Origin: CAZAQV01 sp964487255
GTDB lineage: Bacteria; Myxococcota_A; Polyangia; Polyangiales; CAZAQV01
Reading direction: 5' to 3'
Assembly (NCBI GenBank): GCA_964487255.1
Contig: CAZAQV010000017.1
Location: 62,001-126,000, forward strand
DNA length: 64,000 nucleotides
Made by a program: the position numbers and the translations under genes. Below the pieces are notes generated by a model that saw nothing but the letters and a program-made list of their open reading frames with translations, was not told the DNA's origin and did no database searches. This document shows, piece by piece, positions 9,001 to 16,710 of this stretch (positions within the stretch are counted from its first letter, which is position 1; each line of letters starts with the position of its first letter).

Positions 9001-10618
9001 GTCGCTGCGCGGCGTGATAGCGCACGACGGCCGGCGCCCAGCTGCGGCAATCTTCATCCGAAAGAAGCTCCTCAAGCGCAGTTTCCGCATCATGCTCCAA
9101 GCGTTTGCGATCCTCGACCCAGCGCTGTCGTTTGAGTGCTGAGCGTTCGGTCGGGTCGTTTGACAAGCGCAACAACGCTTCGACGTGATCGTGGCGGTTG
9201 CTCGACCAATCAGCGTACTCACGGAGGATCTCGTCGGGGTGTTCGGAGGCTGCGATCGCTGCATCGTAAAGAGCAGACACCGAGCCGTCGCTGCGTGATT
9301 TGGTCGATCGAGCGGCCAAGTGTGCCGCCTGCCAAAAGAGCAGGGCGCGTGTTTCACCGGACTGGTGTCGTGCCCAGCTCTCAAGTGCTTCGGCTTTGTC
9401 AGCATCACGTTGCGCGTGGGTCAGATGGCCGAGCAAGATGGCTCGCGCTGCGATCGATTCGCTATGCGTTTCGAGTGCGTGTCCAGTCGCAATGATTGCC
9501 GCCTCCGTCTCACCGCGCGCACGTTCGAGTGCGGAGAGCCGAAGCCACAAGATTTGCTCACGCCCGGAAGGGACTTCCAACTCAAGCAAGCCTCGTGCAA
9601 CGGCTCCTGCTTCGGCGAGTTCGCCAGCGCGCTCTGCGGCCAGCATGAGCGACTCCGACACAATCATTCGATCCAGCTCTGAGCTATGCGCCCCTAACGC
9701 ATGAGCTTCGCGAAGTAGGCCGAGGGCGGCTTCATGGTCTCCCGCGCGCTGCTTTGCGTCGCCAGCTTCAAAATACACTGCCGACGCGAGTGCTTCGGAA
9801 GACTCGGTCCGCTCCCGAGTGATGAGCGAATAGAGGTCTAAGTCCTTGGGGTCGGACTTGCCGAGACGCAGAAGGAAAGCGGCCAGTTCCGCAAGCCAGC
9901 TCGCTTCGAGTCCGTGTTGCCCAGCTTGTCGGCCCGACTGAGCCGCCAACTCCAGCAATGGAGCCCGACGTCCTTCATTGTCGTGGTTGAGTGACGCCAG
10001 TGCGGCACGGACATCTTCGGTCGTTCGTTCGAAATGTGAGCGTTCGACGTTATGGTCGCGCAGCGCTTCCCAAAGCCGCTCTTCAAGAAGGAAGGGACGC
10101 AAGCTCGAGAGGTCCTCGGACCGGATCTGTAAGTCACGACCGATTCGCGAAAGGGCGTCTTCCCCGAGTCGTAGAGCAACGAGCTCCAGCGCGAGGCCGA
10201 GGTCGCCGTTTTTCGTGTCTGCGTCGTCGAATTCTTGTGACGCGAGTACGAGTGCGCGCAGCAGGCCGTGATCGAGGTTGTCGCTCGCAAGCCCAAGGTA
10301 GGCCAGGTCGATCCTCGAAGACAGCTGCAGTTCCGTGTCTTGGCTTTGCTTGAGTCCTGCTTCGTAAAGCCCTCGCGGGTTGGCGCCGGTTTGTTCCGCA
10401 AGCCGTACCAGTGCACTCAGGTTGGGACGAAAGGAGCCCATCGTGGTGAGACCACGCAAGTAGGCCTCGGCCGCGTCGCGAACTTGTCCCAGTTCTTCGC
10501 ACAGCCATCCGATCTCGAAGTCGAGTACGGCGCCTGCGGCGGCTCCGTCCGTTGCGGCGCGCTCACGCTGCAACTCTTTGAGCCGGTCGCTCGCCTCGCC
10601 CAGCGTCACGCGGCCCAT
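6080..10618 (-). CDS. Giant TPR-repeat protein B (1512 aa), paralogue of A
   Basis: First gene of the minus-strand operon. It is a long array of TPR/SEL1-like helical pairs (for example EALGLLREAHALG, AKTWIH-type pairs and ASAYAQQAIARTTRSERR) without signal peptide or membrane span. The C-terminal ~200 residues are a separate domain ending LLRYWLSADAEAALRFFW. This parallels LLRFILSRDFHAQRQ at the end of the downstream protein, and both show a preceding small-residue hydrophobic segment (EFVLRAGACFCGEIR versus RVALLTTGCIGAAVD). The two genes are the same length and overlap by four bases, so they look like an old tandem duplication. ATG 10616-10618 with GAGCGG upstream is preferred over a TTG at 10639. 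Confidence 0.8.
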   Translation of the reverse strand: MGRVTLGEASDRLKELQRERAATDGAAAGAVLDFEIGWLCEELGQVRDAAEAYLRGLTTMGSFRPNLSALVRLAEQTGANPRGLYEAGLKQSQDTELQLSSRIDLAYLGLASDNLDHGLLRALVLASQEFDDADTKNGDLGLALELVALRLGEDALSRIGRDLQIRSEDLSSLRPFLLEERLWEALRDHNVERSHFERTTEDVRAALASLNHDNEGRRAPLLELAAQSGRQAGQHGLEASWLAELAAFLLRLGKSDPKDLDLYSLITRERTESSEALASAVYFEAGDAKQRAGDHEAALGLLREAHALGAHSSELDRMIVSESLMLAAERAGELAEAGAVARGLLELEVPSGREQILWLRLSALERARGETEAAIIATGHALETHSESIAARAILLGHLTHAQRDADKAEALESWARHQSGETRALLFWQAAHLAARSTKSRSDGSVSALYDAAIAASEHPDEILREYADWSSNRHDHVEALLRLSNDPTERSALKRQRWVEDRKRLEHDAETALEELLSDEDCRSWAPAVVRYHAAQRQHFDLLARAHAVSAEDGTTEVKIAHLLAAARAHIRDGKTKLAEPHLSEVLRLDERNPYGIAMLAAVLQSDGQGAERVALLARVASKEDERTAAQRKTHSAASEAEEHGLSESAARSYQTFLQRYPGTPTIAWCFLRLADRCRNLVWREQALEHLASYERQLGHAGFGTLRWIEHLALLPHRTTAQQGALLSALAFADEQPAIGPTAQVWRKVLLPRLPKPADLQSLQSELLALSAAESDWRRAELQSGALRLMLLSEETQDDAFLQAQAQYEEQPTTQTALSSLEAVPWTAPATLGMRWEEVVSHWGAGLATLQDQAPDFVDASLMARWYLHCDRKEQALEFAERAVSEDPGDLASWMVLRNASLALQNWETFVQANEIVAEPLKAEARAELKSLSGFACAFGLGDSARASSYFLEALELDPLNEDAFGWVQQQLRGRQRNRLVVPLSARIDNTDDPRELLDLHLDLAMAHQAGSEFREAAMVLERALLLDESNEHLLAGVAETWIHLQEWERAQAALLSLANVAQQTDTFDTCILSAADILHTRLHDSDRAVALLESSYNAIAAKMPTLELLTTILEKQGKFREASAYAQQAIARTTRSERRPWLLRLGSLQERAGDHDTARESYREALDAEPSDSEAFEALLRCGMQAEERRIRARQLVSGLREHLQESHSTQLLRISEDLERAAHWNENVFLARCAHQVIENVSEMSSDTPAPRLVWRNTTPGSYLSIVPHIRLRAENEHDRAAHRLQDLLLSILEHALEAYGLVQLLDVDDPVAHALARASSAFGFESTSVFRSSQGDDALGLVLGADRRPAWVVGPNFALANGALAPSKSFIVGQLASAYALGVLPFVVREHNNSVNIWKSLRTAMGRSNLRHPDQRFEETLRTRVPKQLQAELEPLLRRTTNKQFRQWCEQAYEFVLRAGACFCGEIRTPLRAVDREGASTAARERLLRYWLSADAEAALRFFWSAP

Positions 10619-10750
10619 ATTTTGCCGCTCAGCGCGCAAGACGGATCCTCGGGTAGACAGGGCGAGTCAGCATGCGTCGTCAGCGTATCGTATTCCGGCG
10701 CGCAATGCTGCCGCTTGCTTTGCGTGGGGCGTATGTCACGGTGCGCATGG
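10619..10750. promoter_or_regulatory. Divergent promoter region (TPR operon / hutH)
   Basis: The 132 bases between two divergently transcribed genes must hold promoters for both the minus-strand TPR operon and hutH. I see no convincing sigma-70 box pair, dyad or riboswitch in it. The call rests on gene orientation only. Confidence 0.4.
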
Positions 10751-12301
10751 ATGACGCTTGAAGTTGAGCTCGGGGCGCGGTGGTCACTCGAGGATTTGGT
10801 GGCGATCTCAGAGGGTGGCGCACGGTTGGTATTTGGAGCAGGAGCGCGTTCGCGAGTGGAACGTTCCCGGCAGTGGGTCGAGTCTTGGTCGCAGGCCGGG
10901 GACGACGCACCGAATGTTTATGGCATCAACACAGGATTTGGCGCGCTGGCCGAGACACGCGTCAAGGCTGAGCAGATGCGCGCCCTTCAACGCAACTTGG
11001 TACTCAGTCACTCGTGCGGAGTTGGCGAGCCTTTTGGCGCGCCCGTCGTACGCACTATGATTGCACTTCGCGCGCAAACCCTTGCACTCGGATATTCCGG
11101 CGTTCGCCCCGTTGTGATCGAGCGACTTATGCAGATGCTTCACGGTGGTGTAGTTCCCCGCATTCCCCAAAAAGGCTCGGTGGGCGCATCTGGAGATTTG
11201 GCACCGCTCGCCCACCTTGCTTCGGTTCTCATCGGAGAAGGCGAAGCATGGTTCGAAGGCGAACTTCTATCTGGTGCCGAGGCGCTTGGACGCGCGGGGC
11301 TTGAGCCAATCACGCTGCAGGCCAAAGAGGGCCTCGCACTGATCAACGGTACTCAGATGATGTTGGCTGTGGGCGGTATTGCGTTACACCGTGCAGAGGC
11401 CCTGTGCCGCATGGCGGACATCGTTGGCGCCATGTCTCTCGATGCGCTGCAAGGCACGGGACGTCCGTTCGACGAACGTATTGCCGCGGTGCGACCCCAT
11501 CCTGGCCACGCGGCCAGTGCGAAGAACCTTCGGATGCTTCTCGCGGAGAGCGAGATCATGAAGAGTCACGCGGACTGCGGCAAGGTGCAGGATCCATATT
11601 CATTGCGCTGTATGCCGCAGATTCACGGCGCTACGCGTGATACGCTGGCTTTTGTGCGCCAGGTCTGTGAGCGCGAGACCGTTTCGGCGACCGACAACCC
11701 GCTCATCTTCGTGCCGGATGGCGAAGGCGAGCCCGAAGTCATCAGTGGTGGAAACTTTCACGGACAGCCCCTGGCGATTGCCTTTGATGCCGCTACGATC
11801 GCCATTAGCGAAATCGCCAATGCCAGCGAACGAAGAATCGAACAACTCGTAAACCCCGCAATGTCGAGCGGGCTGCCACCGTTTTTGGCGCCACATACCG
11901 GACTCGATTCAGGATTCATGATGGCGCAGGTGACGGCCGCGGCGTTGGTCAGTGAAAACAAGGTTCTCGCGCACCCCTCGAGCGTTGATTCGATCCCGTC
12001 TTCAGCTGGGAAAGAGGACCATGTGTCAATGGGAAGCATCTCGGCGCGCAAATTTGCGCAGGTGGTCGAGCACGTGCGTAGTGTGCTCGCGATCGAAGCG
12101 TTGGTTGCAGCGCAAGGTCTCGATCTGCGGGGACTAAGCGCTGGCCGTGGTGTGGAAGCGGCCAAGCACGCCATCCGGCAAAGAGTCTCGAAACTCGAGG
12201 GAGATCGCCCACTCTATCGTGACATGTCCGCGGTCGAGAGCCTGATCGACGCAGGCACGATCGAGAACTCCGTGCGCGCTGTCGTCGGTGATCTAAGCTA
12301 A
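10751..12301 (+). CDS. hutH: Histidine ammonia-lyase
   Basis: HutH deaminates L-histidine to urocanate, the first step of histidine degradation. The MIO-forming Ala-Ser-Gly lies in GSVGASGDLAPLAH at residues 146-148 when the ATG at 10751 is used, the expected place for this ~510-residue family (516 here). Other family blocks are visible: YGINTGFG, SGGNFHGQPLAI, GLDSGFMMAQVTAAAL and SIPSSAGKEDHVSMG. The last favours histidine over phenylalanine or tyrosine lyases. A start at 10733 in frame would add six residues. No hutU, hutI or hutG is adjacent, so the rest of the pathway lies elsewhere or is absent. Confidence 0.92.
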   Translation: MTLEVELGARWSLEDLVAISEGGARLVFGAGARSRVERSRQWVESWSQAGDDAPNVYGINTGFGALAETRVKAEQMRALQRNLVLSHSCGVGEPFGAPVVRTMIALRAQTLALGYSGVRPVVIERLMQMLHGGVVPRIPQKGSVGASGDLAPLAHLASVLIGEGEAWFEGELLSGAEALGRAGLEPITLQAKEGLALINGTQMMLAVGGIALHRAEALCRMADIVGAMSLDALQGTGRPFDERIAAVRPHPGHAASAKNLRMLLAESEIMKSHADCGKVQDPYSLRCMPQIHGATRDTLAFVRQVCERETVSATDNPLIFVPDGEGEPEVISGGNFHGQPLAIAFDAATIAISEIANASERRIEQLVNPAMSSGLPPFLAPHTGLDSGFMMAQVTAAALVSENKVLAHPSSVDSIPSSAGKEDHVSMGSISARKFAQVVEHVRSVLAIEALVAAQGLDLRGLSAGRGVEAAKHAIRQRVSKLEGDRPLYRDMSAVESLIDAGTIENSVRAVVGDLS

Positions 12302-12468
12302 GACAAGGCGCAGAGTTCGTTCAAAGGGTTGCTCCCCGCGTAGTGGCGGCATGCGCTCGTCTCGCCGATTGGTTGCGGCGTGAGGGCGAAGCGACACCGT
12401 GAATACTCGATTTGCGGAAATTGCCGCGACAACCGGCGTTTCGGTCTATGGTGCGCGTCAGGCGAGGT

Positions 12469-13467
12469 ATGGAGTGGGTTTACGTGACAGCGGCCATTGT
12501 CGGCGGATTCGCGCTTTTGGCGTGGTCCGCGGATCGCTTCGTGGAGGGCGCAGCATCTCTTGCCTATAACGCGGGCGTCTCCCGTTTGTTGGTGGGGCTG
12601 ACGATCGTCGGTTTTGGCACCTCGGCGCCGGAGATGGTCGTGAGCGCTGTGGCATCCTACCAAGGGCGCGCTGGGCTTTCGATAGGCAACGCCGTTGGTT
12701 CCAACATCACCAATACCGCGCTGGTGATTGGCGTTTCCGCACTCGTCGCACCGATCATCGTTCGTCGTCATGTGATCTTCAAAGACATTCCGATGTTGAT
12801 GGGCGTGATGGTCGCTGTGTGGGCGCTGTTTGGCGACAAGTTGCTCAGCCGTTTGGACGGCGCAATGATGATCGCGGCGCTTTTCTCCGTTGTCGGTTGG
12901 ATGATTTATGAGGGGCTTCGTAAGGATGAGACTGAAACCCTCGATGAAATCGGTGAGGGGCTTGGCGAGGCCACAATGGGTACGTCCCGTGCATTGCTGT
13001 GGATATTCGTGGGTTTGCTCGCCCTTCCAGGCGCTGCGCAGGCGGTGGTGTGGGGCGGCACTCGCGTCGCCCATGCCTTGGGCGTCGATGACCTGGTCGT
13101 CGGGCTGACCGTCGTCGCGTTTGGAACGTCATTGCCGGAGCTCGCTGCGAGCGTCGCCGCTGCGCTCAAGCGCGAATCCGACTTGCTCGTTGGCAACATT
13201 GTTGGGTCAAACATTTTCAACCTGCTCGGCGTCTTGGGGATCGCTGCGCTTATCGACCCGGGTGAGATCGAGGGCAAGATTATGAGCCGCGACTATCCGG
13301 TGATGTTCTGCGTCACGGTTTTGATGGTCGCATTGGCGTTGCTTGGGCGTAAAAAAGGGGCCAAGTCTCCAGGGCGCCTGCGTTGGCCGGGGGGCGTTCC
13401 GCTGATTGCGGTGTTTGTGGCCTACTTGATGTGGCTTTGGATGTCGGCCCAGCCAGACGTTGCTTAG
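12469..13467 (+). CDS. Ca2+/cation antiporter, YrbG/CaCA type
   Basis: Inner-membrane cation exchanger with the internal duplication of the CaCA superfamily. The first alpha-repeat carries GFGTSAPEMVVSA and the second AFGTSLPELAASV, each followed by GN(A/I)VGSNI(T/F)N. About ten hydrophobic segments flank a short acidic cytoplasmic linker (ETETLDEIGEGLGE). The Glu and the GS/GT residues of the alpha repeats, which line the ion path, are present. The length of 332 residues is usual for the bacterial family. ATG 12469 was chosen because the first transmembrane segment follows directly; in-frame starts at 12448 and 12412 are possible. The exchanged ions (Na+/Ca2+ or H+/Ca2+) cannot be decided. 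Confidence 0.85.
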   Translation: MEWVYVTAAIVGGFALLAWSADRFVEGAASLAYNAGVSRLLVGLTIVGFGTSAPEMVVSAVASYQGRAGLSIGNAVGSNITNTALVIGVSALVAPIIVRRHVIFKDIPMLMGVMVAVWALFGDKLLSRLDGAMMIAALFSVVGWMIYEGLRKDETETLDEIGEGLGEATMGTSRALLWIFVGLLALPGAAQAVVWGGTRVAHALGVDDLVVGLTVVAFGTSLPELAASVAAALKRESDLLVGNIVGSNIFNLLGVLGIAALIDPGEIEGKIMSRDYPVMFCVTVLMVALALLGRKKGAKSPGRLRWPGGVPLIAVFVAYLMWLWMSAQPDVA

Positions 13468-13525
13468 CAGCTCACACGTTCCAACTCTAGACCCACATGT
13501 GAATCCACGGTAACGTCCACGGTCC

Positions 13526-14671
13526 ATGGATTTACGTCTGAGCGAAGAGCAAAAGATGGTGCAGAAGATGGCGCGCGACTTTGCCGACAAGCAAGTGGCG
13601 CCCCAAGCTCGCGAACTGGACAGTGCGGGCACGTGGCCGACCAACCTCGTGACACAAATGGGAGAATTGGGCCTTTTGGGGGTTGCGGTGCCGAGCGAGT
13701 ACGGCGGTGCCGGTATGGACAACGTGGCTTACGCCCTTGCCATGGAAGAGGTCAGCAGGGCCTGTGCTTCGGTCGGCGTGATCATGAGTGTGAACAATTC
13801 GTTGGTCTGTGACCCACTGCTCAAGAACGCGACGGAAGACCAGAAGAAAGAGTTTCTCGAGCCTCTTGCGTCCGGAAAAAAGCTTGGCTGCTTTGGACTC
13901 ACCGAGCCTTCGAGCGGTTCCGATGCTTCGGACATGCAGACCGTGGCTGAAAAAGATGGCGGCGACTGGGTGATCAACGGTTCGAAGAACTGGATCACCA
14001 ACGGCCCGCACGCCGATACGATGATCGTATTCTGTTGTACGGACCGCTCACAAGGTGCCAGGGGCACAACCGCCTTCATCGTCCCGAAGGAAACGCCCGG
14101 GTTCAAACCGCAGGAGCCCGACGAGAAGCTCGGCATCCACGCTGCGCACTCATGCACGATCTTTTTCGAGAACTGCCGCGTTTCTGATGCGCAGCGCTTG
14201 GGTGACGTCGGGCAAGGCTTCAAGATCGCGATGCAAACGCTGGACGGCGGACGTATCGGCATCGCGTGCCAGGCCATCGGCATCGCGCGCGCCGCGTACG
14301 AAAAAGCACTCGACTATTCCAAAGAACGTAAAGCTTTTGGTAAGCCCATCAACCAGCTACAAGCGATTGCTTTCAAGCTGGCCGATATGGCCACCGAGCT
14401 TGATGCGGCGAGGCTACTCGCCCATCGAGCGGCCTTCCTCAAGGACAAGGGGAACGTTCGGCACTCGAGCGAGTCTGCGGTGGCGAAGCTCTTCGCGAGT
14501 GAGATGGCCACCCGCGTCACCCATCAGGCCATGCAGGTTTATGGAGGCTATGGGTACTCCAAAGAATACGACATGGAGCGTCACTATCGCGACGCGCGCA
14601 TCACAGAGATCTACGAAGGCACGAGCGAAATCATGCGTCTTGTTATCGCAGGGCAAGCGCTGCGTGGCTAA
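13526..14671 (+). CDS. Acyl-CoA dehydrogenase (short-chain type)
   Basis: FAD enzyme that forms the 2,3-double bond of acyl-CoA in beta-oxidation or amino-acid catabolism, passing electrons to ETF. The 381-residue protein has the N-terminal helical domain (LRLSEEQKMVQKMARDF), the flavin/substrate segment CFGLTEPSSGSDAS, WITNG, and the C-terminal helical domain with QVYGGYGY. The catalytic base is expected to be the Glu of IYEGTSE. It resembles butyryl- or isobutyryl-CoA dehydrogenases, but substrate length cannot be read with certainty. It is followed at once by a lipoprotein gene and a second dehydrogenase on the same strand. Confidence 0.9.
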   Translation: MDLRLSEEQKMVQKMARDFADKQVAPQARELDSAGTWPTNLVTQMGELGLLGVAVPSEYGGAGMDNVAYALAMEEVSRACASVGVIMSVNNSLVCDPLLKNATEDQKKEFLEPLASGKKLGCFGLTEPSSGSDASDMQTVAEKDGGDWVINGSKNWITNGPHADTMIVFCCTDRSQGARGTTAFIVPKETPGFKPQEPDEKLGIHAAHSCTIFFENCRVSDAQRLGDVGQGFKIAMQTLDGGRIGIACQAIGIARAAYEKALDYSKERKAFGKPINQLQAIAFKLADMATELDAARLLAHRAAFLKDKGNVRHSSESAVAKLFASEMATRVTHQAMQVYGGYGYSKEYDMERHYRDARITEIYEGTSEIMRLVIAGQALRG

Positions 14672-14695
14672 GTGAGGATAAGGAATAGCAAAGAC

Positions 14696-15415
14696 ATGAA
14701 GATCGAAACGAAAGTGCAGCTTGGTTTTCTCATCGCGACTCTGCTTGGCGCGTGCGGTGGAGACGCCGAGGTCCAACAGACAACCACTGCTAACGAGCAA
14801 AAAAGTGAAGGGCGGAGTGAGCAAACCCAGGATGATGGCGCAGCGTTCGAGGGTCTGATGGGCTCGATTCCGCGCGAGAAAGTGAACAGTGCACTCGAAG
14901 GGCGCTTCCCACGTTTTTTGGCGTGCTTCCAAGACGGTTACTCACGCGTTCGCTACCTCGGTGGCAACTTCGAGATGGCTTTCCGAATCAATACGGAGGG
15001 CAATGTATTGTGGGTATACCCGAAGGGTTCGACGGTGGGCGATCTCGTCACCGAGGACTGCTTGCTTCAAGTGGCGCGTGATACCAAGTTTGCAAAGCCG
15101 ACCGGTGGAGAAGCAGAGTTCGCATGGTCGTTCGAAGTCGACCCGCCCGAAGATATCCGACCGCCCATCCCTTGGGACGACGTCCAACTCGAAGCGGCGG
15201 TCAGCGAACAGATCGACACGCTTCAAGAGTGCGGCAGCATGCCGATGAACGTCACGGTTTACATCGACAAGCAGGGTCAGGTGATCGCAGCGGGTGGCGC
15301 GGTAAGCGCAGCTGAGGACCTGGACCGTCGCGCTTGTGTTGTTGAGCAGATTGCGCAGTGGAAGATGCCCAAGCCCGGCTCATATGCCGCCAAAGGTGTC
15401 TTTTCCATTCAGTAG
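14696..15415 (+). CDS. Lipoprotein with two AgmX/PglI-like C-terminal repeats
   Basis: A signal peptide starting MKIETKVQLGFLIATLLGACGG ends in an LLGAC lipobox, so the mature protein should be lipidated and periplasmic. After a polar linker there are two similar modules: about residues 60-155 (ALEGRFPRFLACFQDGY...FRINTEGNV) and 160-238 (EQIDTLQECGS...VYIDKQGQV). Each has an internal Cys pair. This is the layout of the AgmX/PglI C-terminal domain common in myxobacterial lipoproteins. ATG 14696 is preferred to the in-frame GTG 14672 because it gives a proper signal peptide. Its stop TAG is directly followed by the ATG of the next dehydrogenase. Function unknown. Confidence 0.75.
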   Translation: MKIETKVQLGFLIATLLGACGGDAEVQQTTTANEQKSEGRSEQTQDDGAAFEGLMGSIPREKVNSALEGRFPRFLACFQDGYSRVRYLGGNFEMAFRINTEGNVLWVYPKGSTVGDLVTEDCLLQVARDTKFAKPTGGEAEFAWSFEVDPPEDIRPPIPWDDVQLEAAVSEQIDTLQECGSMPMNVTVYIDKQGQVIAAGGAVSAAEDLDRRACVVEQIAQWKMPKPGSYAAKGVFSIQ

Positions 15416-16549
15416 ATGGACTTCGATCTCACAGAAGAGCAGCAGCTCGTCCAGCAGACTGCGCGTAAGTTCGCGCAAGAGGTATTGGCTCCGCAGGCGG
15501 CCGAGTTCGACCGGACGGGGCAGATCCCGATGTCGGTTTACAAGCAAATCGCTGAACTTGGCCTGATGGGAGTGACCCTGCCCGATTCGCTCGGCGGTGC
15601 CGAAGCGGGAACCGTCGCCTACAGCCTGGTCATCAGTGAGCTAGCCGGCGCGAGCTCGGCAACCACCGTCGCGGTGGCCGTCACCAACATGGTCGGCGAG
15701 GTCCTTCGCGCCTACGGCACCGACGCGCAGCAGCAGAAGTACATCCCGATGCTCACGAGTGGACAATCACTCGGGGCCTTTGCGCTTTCCGAGGTCGGCG
15801 CGGGCAGTGATCCGGGCGCGATGCTGACCTCGGCAACGCGCGTTGGCGACGGGTGGGTGCTCAACGGAAGTAAGCAATGGATTAGCCACGGCAACATTTC
15901 GGATGTGATGATCGTTTGGGCGCGCACAGGCGAGGCTGGACCACGTGGGCTCAGCTGCTTCATTGTCGACAAGGACGCTCGAGGCGTAACGACTACCAAG
16001 CTCGAAGACAAGATGGGTCTTCGCGGTTCGCACACCGCGGCGCTCGTCTTTGAGAACGCTCGCGTGCCCGAGGACGCGCTTCTCGGCGCAGAGGGAAGCG
16101 GCTTTCGCATCGCGATGACTGCCCTCGATGGTGGGCGCATTGGCATCTCTTCGCAGGCACTGGGCGTGGGCGAAGCGGCGCTGAGACTTTCAGTTGAGTA
16201 CGCCAACGAGCGCGAGCAGTTCGGCAAGCCGATCGCCAAGTTTCAAGCCATCCAGTGGATGATCGCCGATAGCCGGACCGAGCTCGACGCAGCGCGCGTT
16301 CTCGTTTTACGCGCGGCACAGCTCAAGGAGCGGGGCGAGCCGTTTTCGCTCGAGGCGTCGATGGCCAAAGTCTTCTCTACCGAAAAAGCTTGGGACGTTT
16401 GCAATCGCGCCGTGCAGATCCACGGTGGCTACGGCTACACGCGCGAGTTTGCAGTCGAACGACTGCTCCGCGACGTGCGCGTGGCGCAAATCTATGAGGG
16501 CACCTCCGAAGTCCAGCGCATCGTCATCTCCCGCTCGATTCTGCGCTAG
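15416..16549 (+). CDS. Acyl-CoA dehydrogenase, second copy
   Basis: A 377-residue FAD-dependent acyl-CoA dehydrogenase, clearly related to the enzyme at 13526 but not a recent duplicate. It begins DFDLTEEQQLVQQTARKF and has FALSEVGAGSDPGAM and WISHGN. It has QIHGGYGYTREF and ends with IYEGTSEVQR, whose Glu is the expected catalytic base. It starts with no gap after the stop of the lipoprotein, which implies co-translation. With the upstream enzyme and the acyl-CoA mutase at 20287 it fits branched-chain or short-chain acyl-CoA turnover. Exact substrate unknown. Confidence 0.9.
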   Translation: MDFDLTEEQQLVQQTARKFAQEVLAPQAAEFDRTGQIPMSVYKQIAELGLMGVTLPDSLGGAEAGTVAYSLVISELAGASSATTVAVAVTNMVGEVLRAYGTDAQQQKYIPMLTSGQSLGAFALSEVGAGSDPGAMLTSATRVGDGWVLNGSKQWISHGNISDVMIVWARTGEAGPRGLSCFIVDKDARGVTTTKLEDKMGLRGSHTAALVFENARVPEDALLGAEGSGFRIAMTALDGGRIGISSQALGVGEAALRLSVEYANEREQFGKPIAKFQAIQWMIADSRTELDAARVLVLRAAQLKERGEPFSLEASMAKVFSTEKAWDVCNRAVQIHGGYGYTREFAVERLLRDVRVAQIYEGTSEVQRIVISRSILR

Positions 16550-16647
16550 CGCCGAATATGTGGGACAAGGTCGGAGCCCATATTGCTCCTCGTGATCCCG
16601 CATCTGTCGCGCCGAGTCGACATAGTTCAACCGTCGATCCCTGAAAT

Positions 16648-16674
16648 CACACGAGTTTTTCTGCGTGTGTTTTG
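16648..16674 (+). terminator. Hairpin with T-rich tail after the acyl-CoA dehydrogenase set
   Basis: CACACG and CGTGTG form a 6-bp stem around a 10-base loop, followed by TTTTG. It lies about 100 bases after the stop at 16549 and just before the dyad at 16677. It could be a weak intrinsic terminator or part of the control region of the next gene. Confidence 0.4.
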
Positions 16675-16676
16675 TG

Positions 16677-16694
16677 CACAGTTCGTGCACTGTG
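16677..16694. promoter_or_regulatory. Dyad CACAGT-N6-ACTGTG upstream of calpain-like gene
   Basis: CACAGT TCGTGC ACTGTG is a perfect 6-bp inverted repeat with a 6-base spacer, ending 16 bases before the chosen ATG. The same half-sites and spacing, extended to GCACAGT-N6-ACTGTGA, occur upstream of the GH19 gene (38734-38751). I saw no other copy in the window. The placement suits an operator overlapping the promoter or an mRNA stem next to the ribosome-binding site. Confidence 0.55.
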
Positions 16695-16710
16695 AACGTG
16701 TGTGGGAAAA

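Noticed and set aside
12298..13074. Minus-strand 258-codon frame opposite the cation antiporter
   Set aside because: It is His/Arg-rich with no hydrophobic core and is antisense to alpha-repeat motifs of a known family.
16677..16694. Dyad read as a LexA SOS box or CRP/FNR site
   Set aside because: The half-sites are in the opposite order to an enteric SOS box (CTGT...ACAG), and neither TGTGA-N6-TCACA nor TTGAT-N4-ATCAA is present.
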